From positions 1 to 50,519 of the forward strand of contig JAEORG010000271.1 in assembly GCA_016841005.1 (NCBI GenBank): a stretch of DNA of 50,519 bases, in the 5' to 3' direction. The position numbers were made by a program, and so were the translations under genes. The DNA is from Candidatus Thorarchaeota archaeon (lineage in GTDB: Archaea > Asgardarchaeota > Thorarchaeia > Thorarchaeales > Thorarchaeaceae). The first letter of the stretch is position 1. Every line of letters starts with the position of its first letter. Positions 35,345 to 44,389 of the stretch are shown here, one piece after another. The notes under the pieces were generated by a model. That model made no database searches and had not been told where the DNA came from. It saw only the letters and a list, made by a program, of their open reading frames with translations.

Positions 35345-35432
35345 GATATTATTGCAAACAGAGCGTGTCATAATTGATGAAACTCGTTCTGTATCTCTGT
35401 TCTCTATAGAATAGTGAGGAGAAAGAGAAAAA

Positions 35433-38400
35433 ATGAGCTTTAAGAACAAAGCAGCAGTTCTGCTTTTTGTTGCCGTATTATCACTATCAGTGTTTATGGC
35501 TCCGATCGGACCAACTAACCGAGCGGAAAGGGCAAGCTCACCTGAACTCTCTCCAGCAACTCAAGACGAAATCAATAACTGGTATAATATGATGGCGCAG
35601 CCTGGTTATTCTCCAGAGATTGATTCGGTCTTGGCTGAGTGGGTAGATTCAGGAAAAGTTAGCGACCAAATGGTCACAACGGAGAGAGGTGTTAGCGCAC
35701 TTGTCGTCACCGCTCCGAGTGTCGATATGAATGCAATCCGAGAGGTTGTATCAATTGACTATTTTGTGAACTTGGGCTACTTCTCGACCTTAAAGGTCAC
35801 ATTCAGTAGTCCTGCGGACGTTAACAGACTTGCAAAAATTGATGGTGTAGGCATAATTAATGCAGACTTGTGGCGAACTCCAATCGGGGATGACCTCGTG
35901 AAGGAGATCGATGTTGCACCAACAATACCCAGTGAGGGTGTTGACATGGACTTTATCTATGATGTTGTTGGTGGTGACTCCGGTGAAGCAAACAACTATG
36001 ACGGTACTGGTATTACAGTCGGTCATGTTGATACTGGAGCTGACTTCGGTAATCCAGCGCTACAAGGTGCATACAACACTGGTTCCTATGATGGAACTGG
36101 TGAAGGTGTAACACCAATGTGGTACTACGCCAACTCAAGTTATGTATCAAACATTACAGATTGGGTTGACGTACAAGGCAATCTTCTAACATATGTTGAC
36201 AGTGGAAATGTCTACCTCAACGTAAGTGGATGGGACCCCCTCCTTAACAATGCAGGTGGTGCCCGATACCTCTACGGTGACGGTGGCCCAGGCGTATCAT
36301 ACGTAAACCGTGTCGGATTCATCTGGCTATACAGCGTAGCATGGATCGAAGGATATGGGTTTGCACCTATGAACGCTACATGGCTAGAATCAACAAAGAA
36401 AGATTGGAAACTACCAGCCACAACAAACTTAGAATCTGGTACTGACTACCAAGTCAACTGGATTTACCAGCAGCATAGTAGTCCATACGCAAAATTATTT
36501 GCACCAGCACTTGTGTACAATGGTACTGACAAGGACTTCCACCTAGTTGTCAACTGGGAGGATGCTGATGCATGGAACTACATGTGGACAAACGCATTCT
36601 ACTGGAACTCAATTAACGTGTCACACTCATCAGCTGGTGACCTTGCTGATATCTACAGCAGATTCGACTGGGACTTCACTGATGATTTCGGAGCCGGTGA
36701 AATCTTCGACATGTCTTCTGCAGCAAATGCTATTGTAGCACACAACTACGGTGGTGGCCCTCTAGATGACTTCAGCCTCGGCTCACTATCCTGGGCATAC
36801 GATGCCTTTGGTTTCACTGAGTGGGGCGATTTCGACTGGGATCCAATGTTCGGAGGTTTCAGTGACCATGGTGACTTCAACCTATACTGGGATGATGGCA
36901 CTCACGGTACTGCCACCGCAATTCACGTTGTTGGTAGAGATGTTTCAGGTAATTGGTACGACGAAGATAACATGCACAAGGTCAATATGACTGGTATCGC
37001 ACCAGGTGCTGATATGATTTCTACTCGCGCTCTATCTGGAGCATCAGATTACTTCAGCTACCTTTGGGTGTGCGGATTTGACATGGTGAATGAGACTTCT
37101 GGTGAGTTTAACTACACTGGAAATCACATGGCAGATGTTGTGACCAACTCTTGGGGTTGGATTACAGAACCTGCTAGTCAGATGGACTACCTGTCCTTCA
37201 CTTGGGAGATTCTATCAACCCCAGGTTTACTTGATCCAGACAACATGGGTGGATACCCAGGCGTGCTACACGTCTTCTCAGCTGGAAACGAAGGTGCAGG
37301 TTACATGACTATTGGTCCACCCGGTTCAGCAACTGGTGTCTTAACTGTAGGTGCTTCAACTGTAAGTAACTGGTTAACATACCTCTATGGTCCAACTCAA
37401 CCATACGAAGGCATTGCAAGTTTCAGCAGCCGCGGTCCAGGTTTCACTGGCTACCCAGCTCCTGATATTCTAGCTCCTGGTCTTGCAGGGTACACTGGTG
37501 TCCCGTGGTACGCATACTACTATGGCGACTCTTGGGGTATTGATTATAATACAACCCTCTTCAGCGGTACAAGCCAGGCTGCACCTGTTGCAACAGGTGT
37601 TGTTGCTCTCGTTATGGATGCATTGGACTTTGATTCACACACTGATAGCGGATTCGTCGTTAAGGCAATCGTTCAATCTACTGCTAAGGATCTTGGTTAT
37701 GACCCAGCTATCCAAGGCTTTGGTCGAATCGATGCTGGAGCAGCTTGTGACTTCGTTGTGAACGGAGGCTTAGTTGGTGCTACGACGGACTCAATGTACA
37801 ACTTCGCACAATTCATTGGCGATGCATGGGCATATTGGGGAATTCTCCCTGGATCATATATCCCACGTGATATCAACAGTTCTGTGGTTGCATTCCCAGA
37901 TTCAAACTACGATGGTAACATATTCTTCGGTCAGATGTTCCCAGGTGACAGTGCTACTGTGACCTATAGTATGTACACGACCGCAGCTAGTATGTTTGAC
38001 ACACCAGACAGTGCATACTCGTATGGTGGTTCAACAGCGTACATGTACAACATGACTGACATGTTTACATTCGACAACGTCACCTTCTCCTACAATGACA
38101 CAAACATGGCAGGAGAGCAGATGTATGGATGGTATGATTTCGATGACCAGCTTGGCACCACGGATTACACCACTGTAATGAATTCTGACATGATTCAAAT
38201 CATCGTATCATTCGATGCAACAGAAGTTGCAGGCGATGAGCCATGGATGTTCCTCTACGACTGGAACGATGTTTCAGGCGATGGAATGCCGAACCTCTAC
38301 AACATATCTGCATCACCCCCTGACACAACCCACGATGAATTACATCGTCTGACAAGTGCTAGCAATGCAGCTAATGTCAACCTCATGCAATGGGTTCCAG

Positions 38401-40211
38401 AAACACTTACTGGTACATTGACACTCGTTATCCACGATCCTGCTCTTGATGTTGCCACCGGTTGGTGGAACGCTACTGCAAATCCTGGACACGACTTCAC
38501 TGTAACTGTCCTATGTTACACTGAGGATGTTCCTGACATGGATGTTGTTTCATTTGCTGATGAGGGAACCGCGACTGGTTCTGTAAACGTCACCCTTGAT
38601 GTCGATGCCACTACAGATCCTGGTATCTACACTGGTTACATCGCCTTCACAGGCGGTCTAGCTGTACCATACTCATACGTAGTTGTTGCTAACCTCACCG
38701 TTGATGGTGGAGCTGTCAACACACTGTTCAGTGACTATGGCGCTGACATGACTCCCTACGACAATGTCCTGTACGGATGTATGGAGGAAGACCCAGATGC
38801 TTGGGACTTCAGAAGCTATGTATTGTACAACCAGTATGATACTGCAGAATACCTCGGTATTCGTGCTGAATTTGCAGATGCAGGTAGTGATCTCTACATT
38901 GCTGTCTATGACAGTGAGAATGGATTACTTGCCTCGGGTTCTGCTTTGACGGACACAAGCACCGCGGTAATCGCTGAGATTGATGGTGCAGGGTACTACT
39001 ACTTGTTAGTACACCCAATTGCCCAAAACGGTACTATCGCACAGCCAGTCGAGTTCACGCTCGAGGCCATGCTGTACGATGCTCTAACCGATCAACCAGC
39101 AGTATGGAGCTACACTTCAGATGACAGAACCGGTGTCACACCTGTGGCAGACGGTAACTCCCTCTGGGGTGACCACGTTGTACTCAACGCTAGCTACCCA
39201 GCATTCAACCTACCAAACATGCCCGAGTATGAGATTACCTCAGCTACACTCGGATTCCTCTCTGGTGTATACCATCAGAACTCTGGACCTAACGTAATTC
39301 CATCTGCATCATACGATCCATTCTCTGGACCGCTTGATTTGACCCAATTCGCTTGGGACTACGTAGCTGGAATTGGTGAAGGTGATACCGTAGATATCGA
39401 AGTAGACTTTACTAATGGCGATTGTGACATTATGGTCTTCTGGGCTGACACTGACAATACCACCTGGGCTTACAGCAACAACCTTGTTGAAGACTCGATG
39501 GCTACAGGAGCACATCCTGAAGTTGGTTCATTCACAGCAGACCGCGATGGAAGACTCGCAGTTGGTATCTTCGACTACGACCTTGGCGCAGGTACTTGGA
39601 CAGTTACTGTCGACACCCGTGTTGGTGTATACGAAACCGCAACTGGCCCAGAGGTGACATATGACACCTACGACCTAGGCAGAAATGGTACCTTCCAAGT
39701 TCAGCTAACAGCTACAACCGCAACCAACCTTGACTTCGAGGTTAACTTCGCAGCATTGACCTTCGGCAACTACTTCAAGCCATACGTCAACTCCGTTGAT
39801 GTCACTGGTTCTGGAGCAGTGAAGACAATCACATGGACCATGTCAGACCTGAATGCAGGTGACACCCACGAGTACGAAGTGCTTCTATCAGCTGACGACG
39901 GTGAGACATTCCAGCTCATCGCTACAGGCTTGACCGCACTGACATACGCTTGGGACAGCACTGGCTTCACCATTGACAACTATGTGGTTAAGATTCGTGT
40001 CGAGGACAGCTATGGCCTAACTGATGAAATGGATTCAACTTCATTCTCAGCAGGTACTGTAGAACCTCCGTCAACATCTACTACACCTCCAACTTCAACC
40101 ACTCCAACAACGACAATTCCTGGAATTGATCCTCTGTGGATTGGTTTGATTGGTGGTATTGGTGTCGGTTTAGTCGTTGTCTTGATCCTATTCCTAGTTA
40201 GGAAAAGGTAG
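35433..40211 (+). CDS. Giant membrane-anchored subtilisin-like protease (S8), probably very highly expressed
   Basis: 1592 residues. It has a signal peptide (KAAVLLFVAVLSLSVFMAP) and a propeptide to about 170. The catalytic Asp is D200 (GHVDTGADFGNP), His is near 491 (DDGTHGTAT) after an insert of about 290 residues rich in Trp, Tyr and Asp, Asn is in SAGNEGAG near 619, and Ser is near 714 (SGTSQAAPVATG). Some 700 residues of beta-sandwich domains follow, then an Fn3/Ig-like domain, a Thr/Pro stalk (TSTTPPTSTTPTTT), one TM helix and a KR tail. Codons for Phe, Tyr, Asn and Asp favour the C-ending form, unlike the neighbouring genes. With the strong TATA box, GTGAGGAG ribosome site and hairpin terminator, this suggests an abundant surface protein. 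It could serve as both surface coat and protease (inference). Confidence 0.93.
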   Translation: MSFKNKAAVLLFVAVLSLSVFMAPIGPTNRAERASSPELSPATQDEINNWYNMMAQPGYSPEIDSVLAEWVDSGKVSDQMVTTERGVSALVVTAPSVDMNAIREVVSIDYFVNLGYFSTLKVTFSSPADVNRLAKIDGVGIINADLWRTPIGDDLVKEIDVAPTIPSEGVDMDFIYDVVGGDSGEANNYDGTGITVGHVDTGADFGNPALQGAYNTGSYDGTGEGVTPMWYYANSSYVSNITDWVDVQGNLLTYVDSGNVYLNVSGWDPLLNNAGGARYLYGDGGPGVSYVNRVGFIWLYSVAWIEGYGFAPMNATWLESTKKDWKLPATTNLESGTDYQVNWIYQQHSSPYAKLFAPALVYNGTDKDFHLVVNWEDADAWNYMWTNAFYWNSINVSHSSAGDLADIYSRFDWDFTDDFGAGEIFDMSSAANAIVAHNYGGGPLDDFSLGSLSWAYDAFGFTEWGDFDWDPMFGGFSDHGDFNLYWDDGTHGTATAIHVVGRDVSGNWYDEDNMHKVNMTGIAPGADMISTRALSGASDYFSYLWVCGFDMVNETSGEFNYTGNHMADVVTNSWGWITEPASQMDYLSFTWEILSTPGLLDPDNMGGYPGVLHVFSAGNEGAGYMTIGPPGSATGVLTVGASTVSNWLTYLYGPTQPYEGIASFSSRGPGFTGYPAPDILAPGLAGYTGVPWYAYYYGDSWGIDYNTTLFSGTSQAAPVATGVVALVMDALDFDSHTDSGFVVKAIVQSTAKDLGYDPAIQGFGRIDAGAACDFVVNGGLVGATTDSMYNFAQFIGDAWAYWGILPGSYIPRDINSSVVAFPDSNYDGNIFFGQMFPGDSATVTYSMYTTAASMFDTPDSAYSYGGSTAYMYNMTDMFTFDNVTFSYNDTNMAGEQMYGWYDFDDQLGTTDYTTVMNSDMIQIIVSFDATEVAGDEPWMFLYDWNDVSGDGMPNLYNISASPPDTTHDELHRLTSASNAANVNLMQWVPETLTGTLTLVIHDPALDVATGWWNATANPGHDFTVTVLCYTEDVPDMDVVSFADEGTATGSVNVTLDVDATTDPGIYTGYIAFTGGLAVPYSYVVVANLTVDGGAVNTLFSDYGADMTPYDNVLYGCMEEDPDAWDFRSYVLYNQYDTAEYLGIRAEFADAGSDLYIAVYDSENGLLASGSALTDTSTAVIAEIDGAGYYYLLVHPIAQNGTIAQPVEFTLEAMLYDALTDQPAVWSYTSDDRTGVTPVADGNSLWGDHVVLNASYPAFNLPNMPEYEITSATLGFLSGVYHQNSGPNVIPSASYDPFSGPLDLTQFAWDYVAGIGEGDTVDIEVDFTNGDCDIMVFWADTDNTTWAYSNNLVEDSMATGAHPEVGSFTADRDGRLAVGIFDYDLGAGTWTVTVDTRVGVYETATGPEVTYDTYDLGRNGTFQVQLTATTATNLDFEVNFAALTFGNYFKPYVNSVDVTGSGAVKTITWTMSDLNAGDTHEYEVLLSADDGETFQLIATGLTALTYAWDSTGFTIDNYVVKIRVEDSYGLTDEMDSTSFSAGTVEPPSTSTTPPTSTTPTTTIPGIDPLWIGLIGGIGVGLVVVLILFLVRKR

Positions 40212-40226
40212 GTAACTTAGCATAAT

Positions 40227-40259
40227 GGGGACGCAAGTCCCCTACCCCCTTTCTTTTTT
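40227..40259 (+). terminator. Hairpin plus T-run terminator of the giant subtilisin
   Basis: GGGGAC (40227-40232) and GTCCCC (40237-40242) form a perfect 6-bp stem with a GCAA tetraloop, followed by a C/T-rich tract ending in TTCTTTTTT (to 40259). It is one of the clearest terminators in the window. Confidence 0.75.
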
Positions 40260-40308
40260 ATATTCAATGAATAGAGTAGAATTCAGGCTATAGAAGGATG
40301 GACCATGT

Positions 40309-41295
40309 TCAAGAGAATACTTCAGTATTAACGATGTTAGGTGGGCGATTACCAGCCAAAGCTTGCATAATATTGTCTACACACATGTCCGCCATCTTTG
40401 CTCTAGTATCGATGCTAGCACTTCCGATATGAGGTAGTGTTACAACATTATCTAATTCTAATAGAGGATTAGAGTCAGGTGTTGGCTCCTGTTGAAAGAC
40501 ATCCAGACCTGCACCTCGAATAACACCTGTTCTAAGAGCTTTGTAGAGGGCGTTCTCATCCATAACAGCTCCTCTTGATGTATTTATTATGATTGCATCA
40601 TTTTTCATCAATTCAATCTCTGGTTGTGAAATCAATTTTTGTGTTTCATTTGTCAAAGGCACATGGATTGTGATGAAATCTGATTCTTTGAGTAACGTTT
40701 CTAAACTAACTCTCTCTGCATTTAATACTCTGATTGCATTTTCAGTGGACTCAGTTTGAGATCTCGAAGTGAACAGGATTCGCATGTTAAAACCTACTGC
40801 CCTCTGAGCAACAGCATATCCTATTCTCCCCATCCCGATAATTCCAATAGTCTTGTTGAAGACATCAACTCCAAGTAACATCTCAGGACCCCATGCAACT
40901 TTCCACCTTCCCTCTCTAACAAAGTTGTCAGCTTCAACTATTCTTCTTGCTGTTGCCATGATGAGGGCCCATGTTAAATCTGCGGTTGTTTCTGTCAAGA
41001 CACCTGGTGTATTTGTTACGATTATTCCCATCTCAGTTGCAGCTTTCACATCTATATTATCATAACCAACTGCATATTGGGCAATTACTTTTAGATTAGG
41101 AAGGGACTCTATAAATTTCCTGTCGATTGTATCCGAGAGAAGAGTGATAATCCCCTTACAATTTCTTGCACGTTCAATAATATTATCAGTTGATGGAGGG
41201 GTTTCCATCTCCCAAACATCTACATCGTATCTTTTTTTCAAGCGATTAAGTGCTGAACCTGGTAATTTCCTTGTAACAAATATTTTGTCTGCCAT
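40309..41295 (-). CDS. D-isomer-specific 2-hydroxyacid dehydrogenase (glyoxylate/hydroxypyruvate reductase-like)
   Basis: 328 residues, cytoplasmic. It has the NAD(P)-binding motif GIIGMGRIGYAVAQR, the substrate Arg in INTSRGAVMDE, a catalytic Glu about 29 residues further (QQEPTPDSNPLL), and the catalytic His in LPHIGSAS. The ADLTWALIMATARRI segment is typical of the glyoxylate reductase branch. The residue after the second Rossmann strand is polar (FTSRSQTES), which usually suggests NADPH preference. There is no C-terminal ACT domain, so it is not a standard SerA. It reduces 2-oxo acids such as glyoxylate or hydroxypyruvate. The gene is a single unit ending about 50 bases from the giant subtilisin's terminator. 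Confidence 0.92.
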   Translation of the reverse strand: MADKIFVTRKLPGSALNRLKKRYDVDVWEMETPPSTDNIIERARNCKGIITLLSDTIDRKFIESLPNLKVIAQYAVGYDNIDVKAATEMGIIVTNTPGVLTETTADLTWALIMATARRIVEADNFVREGRWKVAWGPEMLLGVDVFNKTIGIIGMGRIGYAVAQRAVGFNMRILFTSRSQTESTENAIRVLNAERVSLETLLKESDFITIHVPLTNETQKLISQPEIELMKNDAIIINTSRGAVMDENALYKALRTGVIRGAGLDVFQQEPTPDSNPLLELDNVVTLPHIGSASIDTRAKMADMCVDNIMQALAGNRPPNIVNTEVFS

Positions 41296-41474
41296 AGAAT
41301 AGATATTCCTATATGTTGCAAAAAGTATATCGGGCGTTCAAAAACGTATCAAATCAGAGTACCTACTCGAAAATGGATATATATGCGGTGAACCGTTTCC
41401 TTATATTCTATTTCGAGTAAATTTCTTGAAGAGTCGGTAACGACTTTCACTTAACACGGGTGAATACGGTGAAG

Positions 41475-41744
41475 ATGTCCAGTTTTGAGCTTCCACGCAG
41501 TGCCATAATTGTATTGGATCGTCTCACTAATGATGGACCGATGACACCCAAGGACATTAGTGATAAGGTTGATTTAGCGCCTCGTACAGTGTCTTTTGCT
41601 CTCAGAAAACTTGTTGGTCAGAATCTCTGTAAGAAGATACCCAATCTACGTGATATGCGTCAACCACTATATTTGGCCGATGGTGAGAAAGCAAGAGAGC
41701 TTCGTATGAAATACGAGCATGTTTTCAGACAAGTTTTGATGTAA
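41475..41744 (+). CDS. Winged-helix regulator (MarR-like), single domain
   Basis: 89 residues. It is nearly all one winged helix: SAIIVLDRLTNDGPMTPKDI, SDKVDLAPRTVSFALRKLVG (recognition helix) and a wing of about 15 residues (PNLRDMRQPLYLA), then a short helix. It probably binds DNA as a dimer. The start ATG 41475 is preferred over GTG 41460 because GGGTGA (41458-41463) then has an 11-base spacing. A TATA-like TTATATTC lies about 70 bases upstream. A T-rich tract follows at 41771-41785. Confidence 0.75.
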   Translation: MSSFELPRSAIIVLDRLTNDGPMTPKDISDKVDLAPRTVSFALRKLVGQNLCKKIPNLRDMRQPLYLADGEKARELRMKYEHVFRQVLM

Positions 41745-41770
41745 AAGAAATTACGTCAAATGGGTGTGAC

Positions 41771-41785
41771 TTTTTTCCATTTTTT
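41771..41785 (+). terminator. T-rich terminator
   Basis: Two T runs (41771-41776 and 41780-41785) separated by CCA lie 27 bases after the winged-helix gene, flanked by a short inverted repeat (ACGTCAAA and CCGTCAAAG region). Confidence 0.55.
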
Positions 41786-41834
41786 CCGTCAAAGTTAAGT
41801 GAGATTCAAAATCCTAGAGCACTGTTGTGGGAAT

Positions 41835-42029
41835 ATGGCACATGAAGGTCTCTCTCTCGTCATGGTTTTACTAGGTGCAATCCTTTTGGTTGGATACTAT
41901 TTGGGGCCAAGAAATGAAGTCCGGAAAGTCAAAAGGACAGAGGGAAAGATTATGCTAATTCCTACAGGTGTACTTTTGATGATTCTAGCAATCATCATCT
42001 TTTCAGGAGTACTAGATGGAGCTCCCTAA
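41835..42029 (+). CDS. Small two-TM membrane protein
   Basis: 64 residues starting at ATG 41835; an in-frame GTG at 41799 would add 12 residues that do not look like part of the domain. Two hydrophobic helices (LSLVMVLLGAILLVGYYLG and IMLIPTGVLLMILAIIIFSG) are joined by a basic loop (RNEVRKVKRTEGK), which predicts both ends outside and a cytoplasmic loop. No ribosome site is convincing. It overlaps the end of the convergent CitG-family gene by four bases. Function is unknown. Confidence 0.5.
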   Translation: MAHEGLSLVMVLLGAILLVGYYLGPRNEVRKVKRTEGKIMLIPTGVLLMILAIIIFSGVLDGAP

Positions 42030-42997
42030 TTGCTATTGAATGTCATCTCCACGAGTTTAAGCAAGATTGCTACTGATACCATATCTGCTGTTGTACCTGG
42101 ATTTAGTGTGTTCCCATCAGATCTAAGAATACTATCGAGTTCATCTAACAAATCCTCAGTACTACTCTCATCGTGTCCAGCACTGATGATTTCCTTTGCA
42201 AGCTGTTGAATTTCCTTTGCTTTTTCCAAACCTGCTTTTTTGATAATAAGTCCATCAGGCTGATATGATAGTAACCAAGTGAATGTTCTGACTATACCTT
42301 CCTCCAGATTTTCTAGACTATCTGATAATGCATTCAGGTACGGATAAGTTTCTCTGAGTGTTAGTTCAAAGTAATCAGACCATTCTTTGCTTATCGGTTC
42401 TACATCTGCTGACAAACTGAAGAGTTTTCTCAGCGTGAGTTCATCCTTCCTAATATTTTCTAACACATTCGGATTTTCAATATCATATCGGTCATGAATA
42501 TCTGTCCAAGTTTGCTCTTCTTTATTTAGAACTCCTCCAGGATTTGCCATATGAAATGCTTCGTAAACGTTCAGAGTGTCTTCTACTGATGTATTATCGA
42601 GTACAATTCTAATCCATTTTTGTAATGTGTTTATTGAGAGTCTATGTTCCTCCTGTAGAGCAGCTGCAGTTGCAACTACAACAGGAATGTAGAGAAGAAT
42701 TGTCCCTAATATTGTGTTACTCTTATTCAAACCACCAAATACATCTGCAGAACATTCGTGAATCAGCTCTCCTATTCCAATATCACTTGGATTGATCTCA
42801 GATGATGCTACTTGAATTCCTCTTTTGGCAGCAAGATGGAGCCCACGTCCCATTAGAGATGCGCTTGCCAGAAAATGCCTGTATCCGGTATCAGAGAATC
42901 TTCTAAGACGATTGACATTTCCAGGTTTTGGTGAGCTAACTTCCAAGAGGATAGAGAGCTGTGCACAGCTCGTCAATGTCCAGCATATGTCTTTCAT
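42026..42997 (-). CDS. CitG/MdcB-family protein (triphosphoribosyl-dephospho-CoA synthase-like)
   Basis: 323 residues, all-helical. The family opening LLEVSSPKPGNVNRLRRFSDTGYRHFLASA and the closing NPGTTADMVSVAILL are both present; these bracket the active site in CitG-type enzymes that make the prosthetic-group precursor for citrate or malonate decarboxylase/lyase. No citrate lyase or malonate decarboxylase gene is in the window, so the substrate is open. It starts at ATG 42997, perhaps with a short leader, from the AT-rich region at 43051-43060. The gene is divergent from the membrane protein at 43087. Confidence 0.85.
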   Translation of the reverse strand: MKDICWTLTSCAQLSILLEVSSPKPGNVNRLRRFSDTGYRHFLASASLMGRGLHLAAKRGIQVASSEINPSDIGIGELIHECSADVFGGLNKSNTILGTILLYIPVVVATAAALQEEHRLSINTLQKWIRIVLDNTSVEDTLNVYEAFHMANPGGVLNKEEQTWTDIHDRYDIENPNVLENIRKDELTLRKLFSLSADVEPISKEWSDYFELTLRETYPYLNALSDSLENLEEGIVRTFTWLLSYQPDGLIIKKAGLEKAKEIQQLAKEIISAGHDESSTEDLLDELDSILRSDGNTLNPGTTADMVSVAILLKLVEMTFNSN

Positions 42998-43050
42998 TAT
43001 TGAAAGCCTGATATTGGGTCACTTATCAAGTTCACGCCATTGCGAAAGGA

Positions 43051-43060
43051 ATAATTATAA
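43051..43060. promoter_or_regulatory. AT-rich TATA element between divergent genes
   Basis: ATAATTATAA is symmetrical enough to serve both directions. It is about 30 bases before the ATG of the membrane protein at 43087, so that message is probably leaderless, and about 55 bases before the CitG-family start at 42997. Confidence 0.4.
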
Positions 43061-43086
43061 TTCAATGATATCATGTTTTGATTACA

Positions 43087-43419
43087 ATGAGCCTATCTGC
43101 AAGATTGACCTTTTCTCAAGTTGGAATTTTAATCTCTATTATTGTGTATCTCGCAGTCAGAGGCTTCTTTGTTATACTGAATATTGGTTTACTTTGGACG
43201 CAGGCAGGTGGTTTTCTAAGCATTGCATTTCCACTAAGTCCTGTCATTGTTCTGGGCTTTTCAGCGTGTGTTGCTGCATATGGATTTTCATATCTGGGTC
43301 TTTGGGTGATGGATAATAACAAATACTTTCTTGGAATTTTTTTCATATTTCTTGGAGTTATTCTTGTTCCAGGAGGGCTAGGAGTATACTCTTGGATTGC
43401 ATTCCCCTTGCTAAGCTAA
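43087..43419 (+). CDS. Small polytopic membrane protein
   Basis: 110 residues with three to four hydrophobic helices (VGILISIIVYLAVRGFFVIL, FPLSPVIVLGFSACVAAYGF, FLGIFFIFLGVILVPGG) and very short loops. No motif or family is recognised. I use ATG 43087 rather than TTG 43078 because the TATA-like element at 43051-43060 places transcription start at this codon. It overlaps the sirtuin gene tail to tail by four bases. Confidence 0.55.
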   Translation: MSLSARLTFSQVGILISIIVYLAVRGFFVILNIGLLWTQAGGFLSIAFPLSPVIVLGFSACVAAYGFSYLGLWVMDNNKYFLGIFFIFLGVILVPGGLGVYSWIAFPLLS

Positions 43420-44162
43420 CAATCAAAAACGTGTGGCACGACTTCTGAGGCTTTACCTTTCAATACAATATCTGCAACATTATCTCGATTTGTTCCTTCA
43501 AGATTTATTAGAATAATCTTCGCACCTGAATTCTTTGCAATTTGAGGGATGAAGGCTGCTGGATATATTGTGAGACTGGTTCCTATAACCAACATTAGGT
43601 CAGTTGACCGTGATAGCTCTATCGCCTTTTGCATAGCCTCCTCAGGCAATGGTTCATTGAATAAGACTGCCTCTGATTTCAGAATCCCTCCGCATTTATC
43701 ACATAGTGGTGGAATTTCTCCAGCAACTACTCGACGATGTATCTCATCTCCAATGTACTCTTGATGGCAGTCTAGGCAATATGCTCGAAGGTAGTTTCCG
43801 TGCAACTCTATTACATTCTTGTTTCCAGCTGTTTGATGTAGATTGTCTATGTTCTGGGTGATGATTCCAATTAACTTGCCATTTGCTTCCAATTTTGCTA
43901 ACGCCTTATGAGCATCGTTTGGTCGTGCTTTGAGAATGACTTCTGCGAGTTCTTGTCCCATAGTCCAACACGGCGATGGATCTGCACGGAAGCTGTCGTA
44001 AGTTGCATATTCATGGGGATCGTATCGTTCCCAAAGTCCCCCTTCTGATCTAAAATCTGGAATTCCTGAATCAACACTGATTCCAGCACCAGTAAGTGCA
44101 GTAATCATTGATGCTTCTTTTACAAGTGATTTCGCACGTTCGATGATTGTACTATCGACCAT
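43416..44162 (-). CDS. cobB: NAD-dependent protein deacetylase (sirtuin)
   Basis: 248 residues. Sirtuin motifs in order: TALTGAGISVDSGIPDFRS, TQNIDNLHQTAG (catalytic loop), ELHGN with the catalytic His, a four-Cys zinc site (CLDC and CDKC), VLFNEPLP, GTSLTIYPAA. It removes acetyl groups from lysine using NAD+. The Tyr-x-x-Arg pair that gives SIRT5/CobB desuccinylase activity is not evident in PSPCWTMGQELAEVI, so plain deacetylation is more likely (inference). The start ATG 44162 has GGTG about eight bases upstream; GTG 44171 would add three residues. In archaea such enzymes act on chromatin proteins and metabolic enzymes. Confidence 0.93.
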   Translation of the reverse strand: MVDSTIIERAKSLVKEASMITALTGAGISVDSGIPDFRSEGGLWERYDPHEYATYDSFRADPSPCWTMGQELAEVILKARPNDAHKALAKLEANGKLIGIITQNIDNLHQTAGNKNVIELHGNYLRAYCLDCHQEYIGDEIHRRVVAGEIPPLCDKCGGILKSEAVLFNEPLPEEAMQKAIELSRSTDLMLVIGTSLTIYPAAFIPQIAKNSGAKIILINLEGTNRDNVADIVLKGKASEVVPHVFDC

Positions 44163-44257
44163 AACACACACACCAAGTTGAATGGCTCTCTTTTTGTTTT
44201 TGGTTGGGGATTCTTAGATAGATATTCTCCATAATACCATGTCGAAAGCTTTTTCTT

Positions 44258-44266
44258 CATATAACT
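44258..44266 (+). promoter_or_regulatory. TATA box for the grpE-dnaK-dnaJ operon
   Basis: CATATAACT is the best TATA match in the 227-base gap before grpE. Transcription from it would start near 44290, leaving about 100 bases of leader. No CIRCE element or other known heat-shock repeat is seen; a short CGAT/ATCG inverted repeat at about 44319-44331 is the only symmetry. Confidence 0.4.
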
Positions 44267-44389
44267 TGGAAAAAAGCCGGAGTCACTGAGGGAACCAACC
44301 TACCTAGAGTGTATTGTCGATACATTATCGGCAAGTGTCTCAATGTGATGGTCAGATTGATAGTCAATCATAGGCAGGGAATCAATGAA

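Larger units (their letters stand above)
35063..35432 (+). promoter_or_regulatory. 370-base gene-free region: promoter and leader of the giant subtilisin
   Basis: No convincing ORF, tRNA or C/D-box RNA is seen. Contents in order: an imperfect stem (AAGAGCG with CGCTTCTT, 35128-35152) that may end the preceding transcript; a strong TATA box (35159-35166); an AT-rich stretch with weaker TATA-like sites; a GC-rich stable hairpin (35284-35344) that stands out from its surroundings; and the ribosome site GTGAGGAG (35415-35422), ten bases before the ATG. If the strong TATA box is used, the mRNA leader is about 240 bases, unusually long for this window. Confidence 0.6.
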
